A stretch of DNA of 64,000 nt, taken from positions 2,480,001 to 2,544,000 of the forward strand of contig NZ_JAAGOW010000001.1 in assembly GCF_010499245.1 (NCBI RefSeq). The letters are read 5' to 3'. The translations under genes and the position numbers were made by a program. Under the pieces are notes generated by a model. The model saw nothing but the letters and a program-made list of their open reading frames with translations, searched no databases and was not told where the DNA came from. Positions 26,330 to 35,600 of the stretch are shown here, in pieces. The stretch is from Variovorax sp. WS11. GTDB taxonomy: Bacteria > Pseudomonadota > Gammaproteobacteria > Burkholderiales > Burkholderiaceae_C. The first letter of the stretch is position 1, and each line of letters opens with the position of its first letter.

Positions 26330-27286
26330 ATGGGCGTGCGGCTCGACGACATCGACTACTTCCTGGCGGTGGCCTCGCACGGCAAGGTGCGGGCTGCGGC
26401 CGCGGCACTGAACGTGTCGCAACCGGCGATCACGCAGGGCCTGCAGCGGCTGGAAAAGGAGCTGGGCTTTCCGCTCTTCGAGCGCAGCAGCCGCGGCATG
26501 CAGCTGACGGCGGTGGCCACGCAGTTCCGCGAGCGCACGCAGGCGCTGCGCGCGAGCCTCGGCGATGCGATCAAGGAGGCGGCGGACATGCACCTCGGCG
26601 AGCTGGGGCTGCTGCGCGTGGGCGTGTCGCCGCTCTATGCGCAGCGCCTCTTTGTGCCGGCGACGGTGGCGCTGCACCGGCAGCGGCCGGCGGCACGGCT
26701 GCGGCTGATGCTCAACCTGAACGATGCGCTGGTCGCGGCGCTGCGGCTGGGCGATATCGACCTGTCGATCAACGCGCTGCCCGGCGTGATTCCGCCGGAC
26801 CTGCACGCGCTGCCGCTGATGGACGACGCGCTGTGCCTGGTGGTGCGCGAGCACCACCCGCTGCTGTCGAAGCGGCGCCTGCGGCTGGCGGACCTGGTCG
26901 ATGCGCAGTGAATCCTGCCCGGGCCGGCGGTCGCGGCGCGGCGCAGCGTCGAGGGGCGGCTGGCCGAGGCCGGGCTGCCGCCGCCGCGGGTGACGGTGGA
27001 GGTGAGCAACACGGCGGGCGGGCAGCTCAACCGTCTGGTCGCGCAGAGCGACCTGGTGTCGATCATGAGCGAGTCGCAGCTGGGCATGGCGAGCGGCCAA
27101 GGGCTGGCGCCGCTGCCGATGGCGGAGGCGCGCTTCACCCGCACCATCGGCGCGCTGACGCGCAAGGGAGTGGCGCTGCCGCCGCTGGCGCAGCGCTTTC
27201 TGGAGCTGCTGGAGGAGACGGCGCGCGGGGAGGTAGGGCCGGCGGGGCCGGCGCGGCGCGGCGCGAGAAGGCCGGCGCGGGCCTGA
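26330..27286 (+). pseudogene. LysR-family regulator with in-frame stop
   Basis: The frame encodes a normal LysR N terminus (LDDIDYFLAVASHGKVRAAA, then ALNVSQPAITQGLQRLEKEL) and half of the effector domain, then stops at TGA 26909-26911 after LADLVDAQ. The same frame reopens at once with ILPGPAVAARRSVEGRLAEA and runs to 27286, giving the rest of the effector domain. Relatives usually have a tryptophan here, so TGG to TGA is the simplest change. It faces the acyl-CoA ligase operon and was presumably its regulator. The truncated 193-residue product keeps the DNA-binding domain. Confidence 0.85.
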
Positions 27287-27298
27287 GCGCCGCGATGC

Positions 27299-27577
27299 CT
27301 ACAACTGGCAGAAGATGGTCTTCATCGCCGTGTCGTTCCTCTTGTAGTTCGGCCCCGGCCGGGTGAAGACCTCGTCGAGCAGGACCAGGTCCTCGATCTT
27401 CGAGACGTCGAACAGGGGCTCGCGCTGCGTGCCGCCCTGGATCTGGTGGACGCGGAGCAGCTCGGTCCCCTTGGTGCCCATGCCGTAGCACTGCGGCTCG
27501 GCCAGGCGGACGCGTCCGTGATAGGAGAAGCGCAGTCTTCGCTTCTCGACGATCGATTGGACGATGACAGGGTTCAC
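27299..27577 (-). CDS. Small WYL-like protein
   Basis: A 92-residue protein beginning at GTG 27577 (MNPVIVQSIVEKRRLRFSYH). The pattern IVEKRRLRFSYHGRVRLAEP, QCYGMGTKGTELLRVHQIQG and FDVSKIEDLVLLDEVF resembles the effector-sensing WYL-like fold without a DNA-binding part. It is downstream of the Nudix gene on the same strand (26-base gap), so probably cotranscribed. Function unknown. Confidence 0.65.
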   Translation of the reverse strand: MNPVIVQSIVEKRRLRFSYHGRVRLAEPQCYGMGTKGTELLRVHQIQGGTQREPLFDVSKIEDLVLLDEVFTRPGPNYKRNDTAMKTIFCQL

Positions 27578-27603
27578 GGTCGAGGCCCTCGGCGTGTTCG
27601 CGC

Positions 27604-28263
27604 CTATTTCCGCGCGAACAAGGGCTGCTCGAAGTGCGCGACGCGCGTCATGCGCCCGGCAAAGCACCACTCGCGAAACTGATAGAGGAAGGCGGCGGTC
27701 GGCGCTGCGATCCAGGTGTCGCCGACGGGCATGCGCAGCACCGGGTGGACGCTGTCCTCGATCGCGTCGAGCAGCGGCGCATCCGCGCGCATGAACTCGG
27801 CGATGGGGATGCGGTGGATGCTCTCGACCTCGGCTTCGCTTGGCACCAGCTCGCGCGCGGCGCCGGCCCAGACGACGACCGGCGTGATGGCAAAGCCGGA
27901 GTGCGTCGCGAAGTCGTCGAGGCGGCCGAGGATCGCCGATTCGTCGAGCTGCAGGCCGACTTCTTCGTGCAGCTCGCGCAGCGCAGCCTGCTCGGGGGTT
28001 TCGTCGCCGTCGATGCTTCCGCCGGGCAGGGCCCACTGCCGCGGATGGTTGCGCATGTGCGTGGGGCGCCGCGTCAGCAGCACGGCGGCTTCGCGGCTCC
28101 ACGCCGTCGGCGCGGGGATGCCGGGGAGCGCGGCGCCGAAGCCTTCCTCGACGATCACCAAGGCGACGGCGGCGCGCCGCGAGCCGGGCGCAGGGAGCGG
28201 CTGCAGCTCGAAGCAGCGCAGTCGTTCGGCGATCGAGACGCGCAAGGTGTCATCGAGCTGCAT
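27604..28263 (-). CDS. Nudix hydrolase, CoA pyrophosphatase-like
   Basis: The protein has 219 residues. The Nudix box is intact: GGSIDGDETPEQAALRELHE followed by EVGL, the G-x5-E-x7-REUxEExGU form. A preceding HMRNHPRQWALPGG block is the UPF0035/CoA-pyrophosphatase type (NudL-like). It would hydrolyse CoA or acyl-CoA derivatives or another nucleoside diphosphate. The stop of the MarR gene lies three bases upstream, so the two are read together. Confidence 0.88.
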   Translation of the reverse strand: MQLDDTLRVSIAERLRCFELQPLPAPGSRRAAVALVIVEEGFGAALPGIPAPTAWSREAAVLLTRRPTHMRNHPRQWALPGGSIDGDETPEQAALRELHEEVGLQLDESAILGRLDDFATHSGFAITPVVVWAGAARELVPSEAEVESIHRIPIAEFMRADAPLLDAIEDSVHPVLRMPVGDTWIAAPTAAFLYQFREWCFAGRMTRVAHFEQPLFARK

Positions 28264-28266
28264 CGA

Positions 28267-28779
28267 CTACTCCTTCGGCTCCAGCGCAGCCAGCAGGATC
28301 GCCAGGCGGGCATCGAGTGCCGCGAGGTCTGCGGACTTGATCGAGGCCAGCAGCCGCTGCTCGTTGGCCACGTGCGCGTCGACCGCGCGATCGATCAGCT
28401 TCAGCCCCGCCGCCGTCAGCTGCACCAGCATGCTGCGCGCATCGTCGCGGTTGGGCACGCGCTTGACCAGGCTGCGCGACTCCAGGCCCTTGAGGCGGTG
28501 GGTCATCGTGCCCGAGCTGATCATCAGCGACGAGAAAAGCTCCGTGGGCGCCAGGCAGTAGGGCGCGCCCGAGCGGCGCAGCGTGGCGAGCACGTCGAAC
28601 TCCCAGCGCGTCATGCCGAAGTCGGAGAAGCAGCGGTCGAGCTCGCGCTGCAGCAGCGCAGCGCAGCGCTTGATGCGGCCGATGGTGCCCATCGCACCCA
28701 CGTCCAGGTCCGGGCGCTCGCGGCGCCACTGGTCGAGGATGGCATCGACCGCGTCTGCGGCCCGCTTCTTCGCAGCCAT
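28267..28779 (-). CDS. MarR-family transcriptional regulator
   Basis: A 170-residue protein starting MAAKKRAADAVDAILDQWRR. The winged helix is DFGMTRWEFDVLATLRRSGA, then LAPTELFSSLMISSGTMTHR with wing LVKRVPNRDDARSMLVQLTA. The ATG at 28779 is chosen because the upstream extension (to 28917) overlaps the promoter and the divergent EamA gene. MarR regulators often control a divergent exporter and their own operon; here the neighbours are an EamA transporter and a Nudix gene, and two candidate operators lie in between. Confidence 0.9.
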   Translation of the reverse strand: MAAKKRAADAVDAILDQWRRERPDLDVGAMGTIGRIKRCAALLQRELDRCFSDFGMTRWEFDVLATLRRSGAPYCLAPTELFSSLMISSGTMTHRLKGLESRSLVKRVPNRDDARSMLVQLTAAGLKLIDRAVDAHVANEQRLLASIKSADLAALDARLAILLAALEPKE

Positions 28780-28795
28780 GCAAAAAGCCCCGTTT

Positions 28796-28846
28796 ATCTT
28801 GATGTCGAGATTATCTGCTACGCTCGATTTATCTTGAGCTAGAGAC
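28796..28846. promoter_or_regulatory. Candidate MarR operators in the marR-eamA intergenic region
   Basis: ATCTTGATGTCGAGAT at 28796-28811 is an almost perfect inverted repeat of the kind bound by MarR dimers. A second, weaker one, ATCTTGAGCTAGAGAC, lies at 28831-28846; both are preceded by TTT or TT giving the direct repeat TTTATCTTGA, 36 bases apart. They sit between the two divergent starts (28779 and 28853), so one dimer set could repress both genes. Inference from sequence only. Confidence 0.6.
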
Positions 28847-28852
28847 AAATCC

Positions 28853-29759
28853 ATGTCCAGTCGCCAAGCTTCCATCTCCTGGGGCGATGTATTGCTGACC
28901 GCTTTCGCGCCGGCCATCTGGGGCTCGACCTACATCGTGGCCACCGAGCTGCTGCCGCCGGACCGGCCGTTCACCGCGGCGCTGCTGCGCGCGCTGCCGG
29001 CGGGGCTGCTGCTGGTGCTGTTCAGCCGCCGGCTGCCGGCGCGGGGCGAATGGGGCCGGGTGCTCGTGCTGTCGGCGCTGAACATCGGCTTCTTCCAGGC
29101 GCTGCTGTTCGTGGCAGCCTACCGCTTGCCGGGTGGGCTCGCCGCGGTGGTGGGCGCGATCCAGCCGCTGCTGGTGATGGGGCTGGCGTGGTCGCTGGAC
29201 CATCGGCGCCCGCCGCAGCTCGCGGTCGGTGCGGCGGTGCTGGGCATTGCGGGCATGGCGGCACTGCTGCTGTCACCGGGCTCGGCGTGGGATGCGGTCG
29301 GCATCGCTGCCGCGCTGACCGGGGCCGCGCTCATGGCCGCCGGCACCTACCTCACCCGGCGCTGGCAGCCGCGCATGCCGGTGCTGGCCCTCACGGGCTG
29401 GCAGTTGCTGCTGGGTGGGTTGATCCTGCTGCCGATGACCTGGGCCTTCGATCCGCCGCCGCCGGTGCTGACCGGGATGCAGGTCGGGGCCTATGCGTAT
29501 CTCTCGATCGTCGGTGCGCTGGTGGCCTATGCGCTGTGGTTCCCGCGGGATCGCGCGGCTGTCGCCGGTGGCGGTGTCATCGCTGGGGCTGTTGAGTCCG
29601 CTGACGGCGGTGGTGCTGGGGTGGGCGTTGCTGGGGGCAGGCGATGCGGGGCTTTCGTTTGTGGGGCTGGTGGCGGTGCTGGTGAGCATTCTGGCGGTGC
29701 GGTGGGCGATGAGCGCAGGGGGGGGGGGGCGGGGGCGGAGGTGCAGGAGGGTGGGGTGA
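28853..29759 (+). pseudogene. EamA/DMT-family transporter, single frameshift
   Basis: The first frame encodes about 229 residues of an EamA permease with several membrane segments (LLTAFAPAIWGSTYIVATEL, VLVLSALNIGFFQALLFVAA, LSIVGALVAYALWF). At about 29539-29542 TTCCCGCGGG has one C more than needed. The other frame then continues RGIARLSPVAVSSLGLLSPL, TAVVLGWALLG and VGLVAVLVSILAVRWAMS to a stop at 29759. A normal EamA protein of about 300 residues is restored by removing one C. It is divergent from the MarR gene, its likely regulator. Confidence 0.85.
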
Positions 29760-29789
29760 GAGGACGCGAGCACATCGGAGGGGGCGGTG

Positions 29790-29822
29790 CCCTCACCCCA
29801 GCCCTCTCCCAGAGGGAGAGGA
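29790..29822. repeat. REP-like palindromic element
   Basis: The segment CCCTCACCCCAGCCCTCTCCC followed by AGA and GGGAGAGG forms an eight-base stem with a three-base loop. Very similar extragenic palindromes (CCCTCACCCC-GCCCTCTCCC type) are dispersed in many beta- and gammaproteobacterial genomes. It lies between two convergent genes (eamA and tctA), where it could also act in transcription termination. Confidence 0.6.
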
Positions 29823-29849
29823 GCAAGACCGCGGGGGGGAGCAAGAGCG

Positions 29850-31364
29850 TCAGCCTTCCTCGACGAAGGCTTCTTCGCGCTTGGACTTCACCGCCGGCAT
29901 CAGGACGATCACCAGCAGCAGCGCGGCGGCAATCAACAGGCCGGCCGAGATGGGGCGCGTGACCAGCACGTCCCATGAGCCGCGCGACAGCAGGAGCGCG
30001 CGGCGCAGGTTCTCTTCCATCATTGGCCCGAGGATCAGTCCCAGCAGCAGCGGCGCGGGCTCGCAGCCCAGCTTGTGGAAGGCATAGCCGACGATGCCGA
30101 ACAGGCCCACCATCCAGACGTCGAAGGTGTTGTTGTTGGTCGAGTAGACGCCGACGGCGCAGAACAGCACGATGGCCGGGAACAGCCAGCGGTAGGGGAT
30201 CGAGAGGAACTTGATCCAGATCCCGATCAGCGGCAGGTTCAGCACCACCAGCATCAGGTTGCCGATCCACATCGAGGCGATGAGGCCCCAGAACAGCTCG
30301 GGGTTGCTGGTCATCACTTGCGGGCCGGGCTGGATGTTGTGGATGGTCATCGCACCCACCATCAGTGCCATCACCGGATTGCCGGGAATGCCGAGCGTGA
30401 GCAGCGGGATGAAGGAGGTCTGCGCGCCGGCATTGTTGGCGGATTCGGGGCCGGCCACGCCGCGGATGTTGCCCTGCCCGAACGGCACCTCGCCCGGCTT
30501 GCGCCTGAGCTTCTTTTCCAGCGTGTAGGAGGCAAAGGCCGACAGCAGCGAACCACCGCCCGGCAGGATGCCCAGGCAGCAACCGAGCGCGGTGCCGCGC
30601 AGCGCCGCGGGCACGATGTTCTTGAAGTCCTCGCGGGTCGGCCAGAGTCCGTGCACTTCGGCGGTGTAGATCTGCCGCTCGTCGTCGGGCTTCGACAGGT
30701 TGGCAATGATCTCGCCATAGCCGAACACGCCCATCGCGATGGCGATGAAGCTGATGCCGTCGGTGAGCTCGGGGATGTCGAAGCTGAAGCGCGCCACGCC
30801 CGAGTTCACGTCGGTGCCGACCAGGCCCAACAACAGGCCGAGGAGGATCATGCAGATCGCCTTGAGCAGCGAACCCGAAGCCAGCACCACGGCGCCGATC
30901 AGGCCCAGCACCATCAGCGAGAAGTACTCGGCCGGGCCGAACTTGAAGGCCAGTTCGGTGAGCGGCGGCGCGAAGGCCGCGAGCACCAGCGTGGCGACGC
31001 TGCCGGCGAAGAAGGAGCCCAGCCCCCGCGGTGGCCAGCGCAGCACCCGCCCGCCCTCGCTTGGCCATCGGTGCCCGTCGATCACGGTGACGACCGACGA
31101 AGACTCGCCCGGCAGGTTGACCAGGATGGCCGTGGTGGAGCCACCGTACTGCGAGCCGTAGTAGATGCCGGCCAGCATGATCAGCGCAGCCACGGGCGGC
31201 AACGCATAGGTGACCGGCAGCAGCATGGCGATGGTGGGCACGGGCCCGATGCCGGGCAGCACGCCGATCAGCGTGCCCAGCAGGCAGCCGACGAAGGCGT
31301 AGATGAGGTTCTGCAGCGTGACGGCGGCGTGGAAGCCGAGCGCGAGATGATCGAGGAGTTCCAT
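29850..31364 (-). CDS. tctA: TctA-family large membrane subunit of tripartite tricarboxylate transporter
   Basis: This 504-residue protein has about 11-12 hydrophobic segments. The TctA signature is clear: FVGCLLGTLIGVLPGIGPVP (about 25-44), AGIYYGSQYGGSTTAILVNL (about 65-84) and later VAGPESANNAGAQTSFIPLL and TLGIPGNPVMALMVGAM. It forms the permease for carboxylates delivered by a Bug/TctC protein. The tctB gene lies upstream with a 13-base gap. The binding protein is not in this operon; Bug genes at 22401 and 37755 are candidates. Confidence 0.95.
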   Translation of the reverse strand: MELLDHLALGFHAAVTLQNLIYAFVGCLLGTLIGVLPGIGPVPTIAMLLPVTYALPPVAALIMLAGIYYGSQYGGSTTAILVNLPGESSSVVTVIDGHRWPSEGGRVLRWPPRGLGSFFAGSVATLVLAAFAPPLTELAFKFGPAEYFSLMVLGLIGAVVLASGSLLKAICMILLGLLLGLVGTDVNSGVARFSFDIPELTDGISFIAIAMGVFGYGEIIANLSKPDDERQIYTAEVHGLWPTREDFKNIVPAALRGTALGCCLGILPGGGSLLSAFASYTLEKKLRRKPGEVPFGQGNIRGVAGPESANNAGAQTSFIPLLTLGIPGNPVMALMVGAMTIHNIQPGPQVMTSNPELFWGLIASMWIGNLMLVVLNLPLIGIWIKFLSIPYRWLFPAIVLFCAVGVYSTNNNTFDVWMVGLFGIVGYAFHKLGCEPAPLLLGLILGPMMEENLRRALLLSRGSWDVLVTRPISAGLLIAAALLLVIVLMPAVKSKREEAFVEEG

Positions 31365-31377
31365 GACAACGCGTGCC

Positions 31378-31866
31378 TCAGCCGGTGATGAAGGAGGGCC
31401 AGACCTGGAACTGCAGGCTCAGGCCGAGGATGAAGACGAGGTAGCTGCCGATCGCCAAAATGGTGGCCAGGATCAGTGCCGATTTCATGCGGAAGCTGCT
31501 GCCCGCAAGGCTGGCGACCACGACCAGCGCGTAGATCGCGACGATCAGGCCCATGGCCGGCACGCCGATGCTCGGCAGCCCGCCCAGCATCAGGCCGAAG
31601 ACCAGGTTGGCGCCGATGATGAGCAGCAGCGGCTTCCAGGCGATGCGGCCGATGGGCTCGCCATCGGTGGTGTCGACGGTCAGCGCGCCGAGGATCACGC
31701 CCAGGCCCAGGATTCCCAGCAGCACGCCCAGCATGAGGGGGAAGTAGCCGGGGCCCATGCGCGCGCCGCTGCCGATGCTGTAGTTGGTGGCGCCGATCGC
31801 GAACGCGGCGCCGACGGAAACGAACATCAACCCTGAGAAAAAGTCTCGGTGGCTCCTGATTTTCAT
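31378..31866 (-). CDS. tctB: TctB-family small membrane subunit
   Basis: A protein of 162 residues with four hydrophobic segments (FFSGLMFVSVGAAFAIGATN, FPLMLGVLLGILGLGVILGA, LLLIIGANLVFGLMLGGL, and the C-terminal ALILATILAIGSYLVFILGL). SIGSGARMGPGYFPLMLG is the TctB hallmark. The ATG at 31866 gives the typical size; the extension to 31956 is unsupported. First gene of the tctBA operon, divergent from a MarR gene across 281 bases. Confidence 0.92.
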   Translation of the reverse strand: MKIRSHRDFFSGLMFVSVGAAFAIGATNYSIGSGARMGPGYFPLMLGVLLGILGLGVILGALTVDTTDGEPIGRIAWKPLLLIIGANLVFGLMLGGLPSIGVPAMGLIVAIYALVVVASLAGSSFRMKSALILATILAIGSYLVFILGLSLQFQVWPSFITG

Positions 31867-32017
31867 GAGGTGTGCACTTTCGAAGGATCTGAAAAAGGGA
31901 GGGCGACCGCCGGCCAAGCAGATGCCGGGCGGCTCGTGCGGGGCGCGATGACCCACGGCCGGAGCGACGCCACGTCCCGCATGCGGATGCAGGCCCGTCG
32001 AAGGCGCCGCGATCGAA

Positions 32018-32048
32018 TTTACATCATGCTATGAGGCTTTTTACATCA
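32018..32048. promoter_or_regulatory. Direct repeats TTTACATCA between tctB and marR
   Basis: TTTACATCA occurs at 32018-32026 and 32040-32048, 22 bases apart, which is two helical turns. The first copy is continued by a small inverted repeat TCAT-GCT-ATGA. The patch is much more AT-rich than its surroundings and lies between the divergent tctBA operon and the MarR gene, so it is a good candidate regulator site or promoter. The rest of 31867-32147 shows no gene. Confidence 0.45.
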
Positions 32049-32147
32049 CATCATGAGTAATTACCCTCGGTCCGAGGTCAGCGTCAGGTCAGGACGCATC
32101 CGGGCGCGCCTTGCTACATTGCGGGAAATCCAACAGGTAGAACAACG

Positions 32148-32585
32148 ATGTCGAAGAACGATCAGAGCGCGTCGAAGCTGCGCCTGGAGGCGCTGTCGGA
32201 GTTCAGGTTTCGCCTGCGCAGCTTCCTGCGCTTCAGCGAGGATGCGGCACGCGATGCCGGCATCACGGTGCTGCAGTACCAGGTGCTGCTGCATACGCAG
32301 GGTTTCCCGGGCCGCGAATGGGCCTCCGTCGGCGAGATCGCCGAGCGGCTGCAGGCGCAGCCGCATGGGGTGGTGGCACTGGTGTCGCGCTGCGAGGAAG
32401 CGGGCCTGGTGAAGCGCAAGCCCAGCACAGTGGACCGCCGGCTGGTCGAGGTGCACCTGCTGCCCAAGGGGCGCAAGGTGCTGGCGATGCTCGCACAGCA
32501 GCACGCGCTGGAGCTGTCGCACCTGGCCGAGGCGGTCCGTCTCGCGAACGAGATCCAGGGCGAGATCGAGGACGGCGAGGCGTAG
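32148..32585 (+). CDS. MarR-family transcriptional regulator
   Basis: The protein has 145 residues. A MarR fold is shown by EFRFRLRSFLRFSEDAARDA, VGEIAERLQAQPHGVVALVS (recognition helix region) and wing residues KPSTVDRRLVEVHLLPKG. It is read away from tctBA and faces the hydroxyacid dehydrogenase gene at its 3' end. A role in controlling tctBA is inferred from position. Confidence 0.88.
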   Translation: MSKNDQSASKLRLEALSEFRFRLRSFLRFSEDAARDAGITVLQYQVLLHTQGFPGREWASVGEIAERLQAQPHGVVALVSRCEEAGLVKRKPSTVDRRLVEVHLLPKGRKVLAMLAQQHALELSHLAEAVRLANEIQGEIEDGEA

Positions 32586-32612
32586 GCGGGGGCGCTCCGG
32601 CGCCGGCCCGCT

Positions 32613-35600
32613 TCAGGCCATCAACGCATCGAGCAGCCGCGCCACATGCACCGCCTGGCGCTGCGCGCCGTCGGCGATCTGGTGGCGGCAGCTGGTGCCG
32701 TCGGCCAGCACGATGGCGTCGGGGTGGCTGCGCACCGCGGGCAGCAAGGCGGCCTCGGCCATGCGCATCGACACCTCGTAGTGCGAGGCCTCGTAGCCGA
32801 AGCTGCCGGCCATGCCGCAGCAGGAGCTCTCGATCAGCTCGGGCTTCGCATCGGGGATGAGCTTCAGCACCTCGAGGATCGGGCTGACCGCGCCGAAGGC
32901 CTTCTGGTGGCAGTGGCCGTGCAGGAGGATGGGCTTCTCGGCCGGCTTGAGGGCGAGCTTGAAATGGCCCTCGCGCATCTCGCGCGCGATGAATTCCTCG
33001 AAGAGCAGCGCCTGGGCCGCGACGGTCTTCGCCTTGTCGCCCAGGCCCATCGCGAGGGTCTCGTCGCGCAGGGTCAGCAGGCAGGAAGGTTCCAGGCCCA
33101 CGATGGGAACGCCGGCCTCGGCGAGGGGCAGCAAGGCATCGATCAGCGCGCCGGCGCGCGCCTTGGCCTCGCCGACCATGCCGTTGGCCAGGTAGGTGCG
33201 GCCGCAGCAATGGTGGCCGCTGAATTTCTCGACGGTGTGCAGCAGGTAGCCCGCGGCCTTGAGCACGCGCGCGGCGGCCCAGGCGTTCTCGCTCTCGAAG
33301 CCGCCGTTGAAGGTGTCGACGAAGAGCACCGCCGACTTGCGGCCGCTGCAGGCCGCGGCGATGACCATGTCGCGGCTGGTGAAGAGCGTGGGATCGCGGG
33401 TGGTCCAGAAAGTGTCGGTGCGGAATTCGGGCAGCGAGCGTTTGGCCGACAGCCCCAGCAGCCGCTCGCCGAGCCAGGCGGCGCCGGGCAGGCGGTTGCG
33501 CAGGTTGAAGAGCCAGGGCATGCGGCTGGCGGCGTGCAGGTACTCCGGTAGCCGGGCGACCAGCCGGTCGGCAAGGGTGTGGCCGTGCTTCTTCTTGTAG
33601 TGGGCGAGGAACTCGATCTTCATCTTCGCCATGTCCACGCCGGTCGGGCAGTCGCGCTTGCAGCCCTTGCAGCCCACGCACAGGTCCATGGCGTCGCGAA
33701 CGGCCTCGCCGGTGAAGGCGCCCGGGCCGAGCTGGCCCGAGAGCGCCAGCCGCAGCGTGTTGGCGCGCCCACGCGTGAGGTGCTGCTCGTCGCGCGTGAC
33801 GCGGTAGCTGGGGCACATGGTGCCGGCGTCGAACTTGCGGCAGTGGCCGTTGTTGTTGCACATCTCGACGGCCTTGGCGAAGCCGCCGGTGACGTCGCCG
33901 CCGCTGCCGGGCGGGGTGGTCTCCTCGGTCACCGGGTCGGCCTGCACGTTCCAGGCCGACCAGTCGAGCACGGGGGTGATGGGGATGCGCTTGTAGGGCT
34001 GCGGCGCGGAGGCGGGTGCAAAGCGGAAGAGGGCGCCGTCGTCCATCTTCGGCGGGTCGATGATCTTGCCGGGGTTGAAGAGGCCGATGGGGTCGAGCTT
34101 GTTCTTGATGGCGCGGAAGGCCTCGTTGATGGCCGGGCCGAACTGCCATTCGATCCACTCGCCGCGGCACAGGCCGTCGCCGTGCTCGCCGCTGAAGGCG
34201 CCCTTGTACTTGCGCACCAGCTCGCCGGCCTCCTCGGCGATGGCGCGCATCTTCGCGGCGCCGTCGATGCGCATGTCGAGGATGGGCCGCACGTGCAGCG
34301 TGCCCACCGACGCATGGGCGTACCAGGTGCCGCGCGTGCCGTGCCTCGCGAAGACCTCGGTCAGGCCGTCGGTGTAGGCGGCCAGGTGCTCGAGCGGTAC
34401 GGCGCAGTCCTCGATGAAGCTGACCGGCTTGCCGTCGCCCTTGAGGCTCATCATGATGTTGAGGCCGGCCTTGCGCACTTCCCACAGGGCCTTCTGCGCG
34501 GCCTCCTCGGGCATGCGCACCACGCTGTCGGGCAGGCCCAGGTCGCCCATCAGCTCGGCCAGCTGCTGCAGGCGGTGCAGCAGGGCGGCGCGGTCTTCGC
34601 CCGAGAACTCGACCAGCAGGATGGCGGCGGGCTTGCCGATCAGCGCCTTCTCGACGGTCGGCTTGAAGGCCGGGTTGGCCAGGCTCAGCTCGATCATGGT
34701 GCGGTCGACCAGCTCGACGGCGGTCGGGCCCAGCTTCACGATGTGCTGGGCCGAATCCATCGCGGCGTGGAAGCTGGCGAAGTTGACGACGCCCAGCACC
34801 TTCGCGCGCGGCAGCTCGCACAGCTGCAGCGTCAGGCTGCGGGTGTAGGCCAGCGTGCCCTCGGCGCCGATCAGCAGGTGCGCAAGGTTGACGCTGCCGT
34901 CGGCGGTGTAGGGGCGCTCGCTCTGGTTGTCGAAGATGTCGAGGTTGTAGCCGGCGACGCGCCGCATCACCTTGGGCCAGCGTTCGGCGATCTCCGCGTG
35001 GTGCTGGCGGGCCAGCTGCTTCACGTGCAGCGCGATGTCGGCGGCGCGCGCGCCGAGCCTGGCGACCGGGCCGAAGTCCACCAGCTCGCCGTCCGACAGC
35101 CAGGCGCTCGCGCCCAGCACGTTATGCACCATGTTGCCGTAGGCGATGGAGCGCGAGCCGCAGGAGTTGTTGCCCGCCATGCCGCCCAGGGTGGCCTGGG
35201 CGCTGGTGGAGACGTCGACCGGGAACCACAGGCCGTGCGGCTTGAGCTGGGCGTTGAGATGGTCGAGCACCAGGCCCGGCTCCACGGTGACGCGGCGCTG
35301 CGCCACGTCGAGCTCGAGCACGCGGCGCAGGTGCTTGCTGTTGTCGATGACCAGGGCCGCGCCGGTGGTCTGGCCGCACTGGCTGGTGCCGCCGCCGCGC
35401 GCCAGCACCGGCACCTGCAGGTCGCGCGCGATGTCGATGGCGGTGGCGACGTCGCGCTCGCTCTTCGGCACCAGCACGCCCACCGGCATGATCTGGTAGA
35501 TGGAGGCGTCGGTGGCGTAGCGGCCGCGCGAGGCCGCGTCGAACAGCACCTCGCCTTCGGTCTCGGCCGCGAGGCGGCGCGCCAATTGGGCGCAGACCTC

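Noticed and set aside
26909..26911. Stop-codon readthrough or selenocysteine at the LysR TGA
   Set aside because: No SECIS-like hairpin was evident and the expected residue is Trp; a nonsense mutation or error is simpler.
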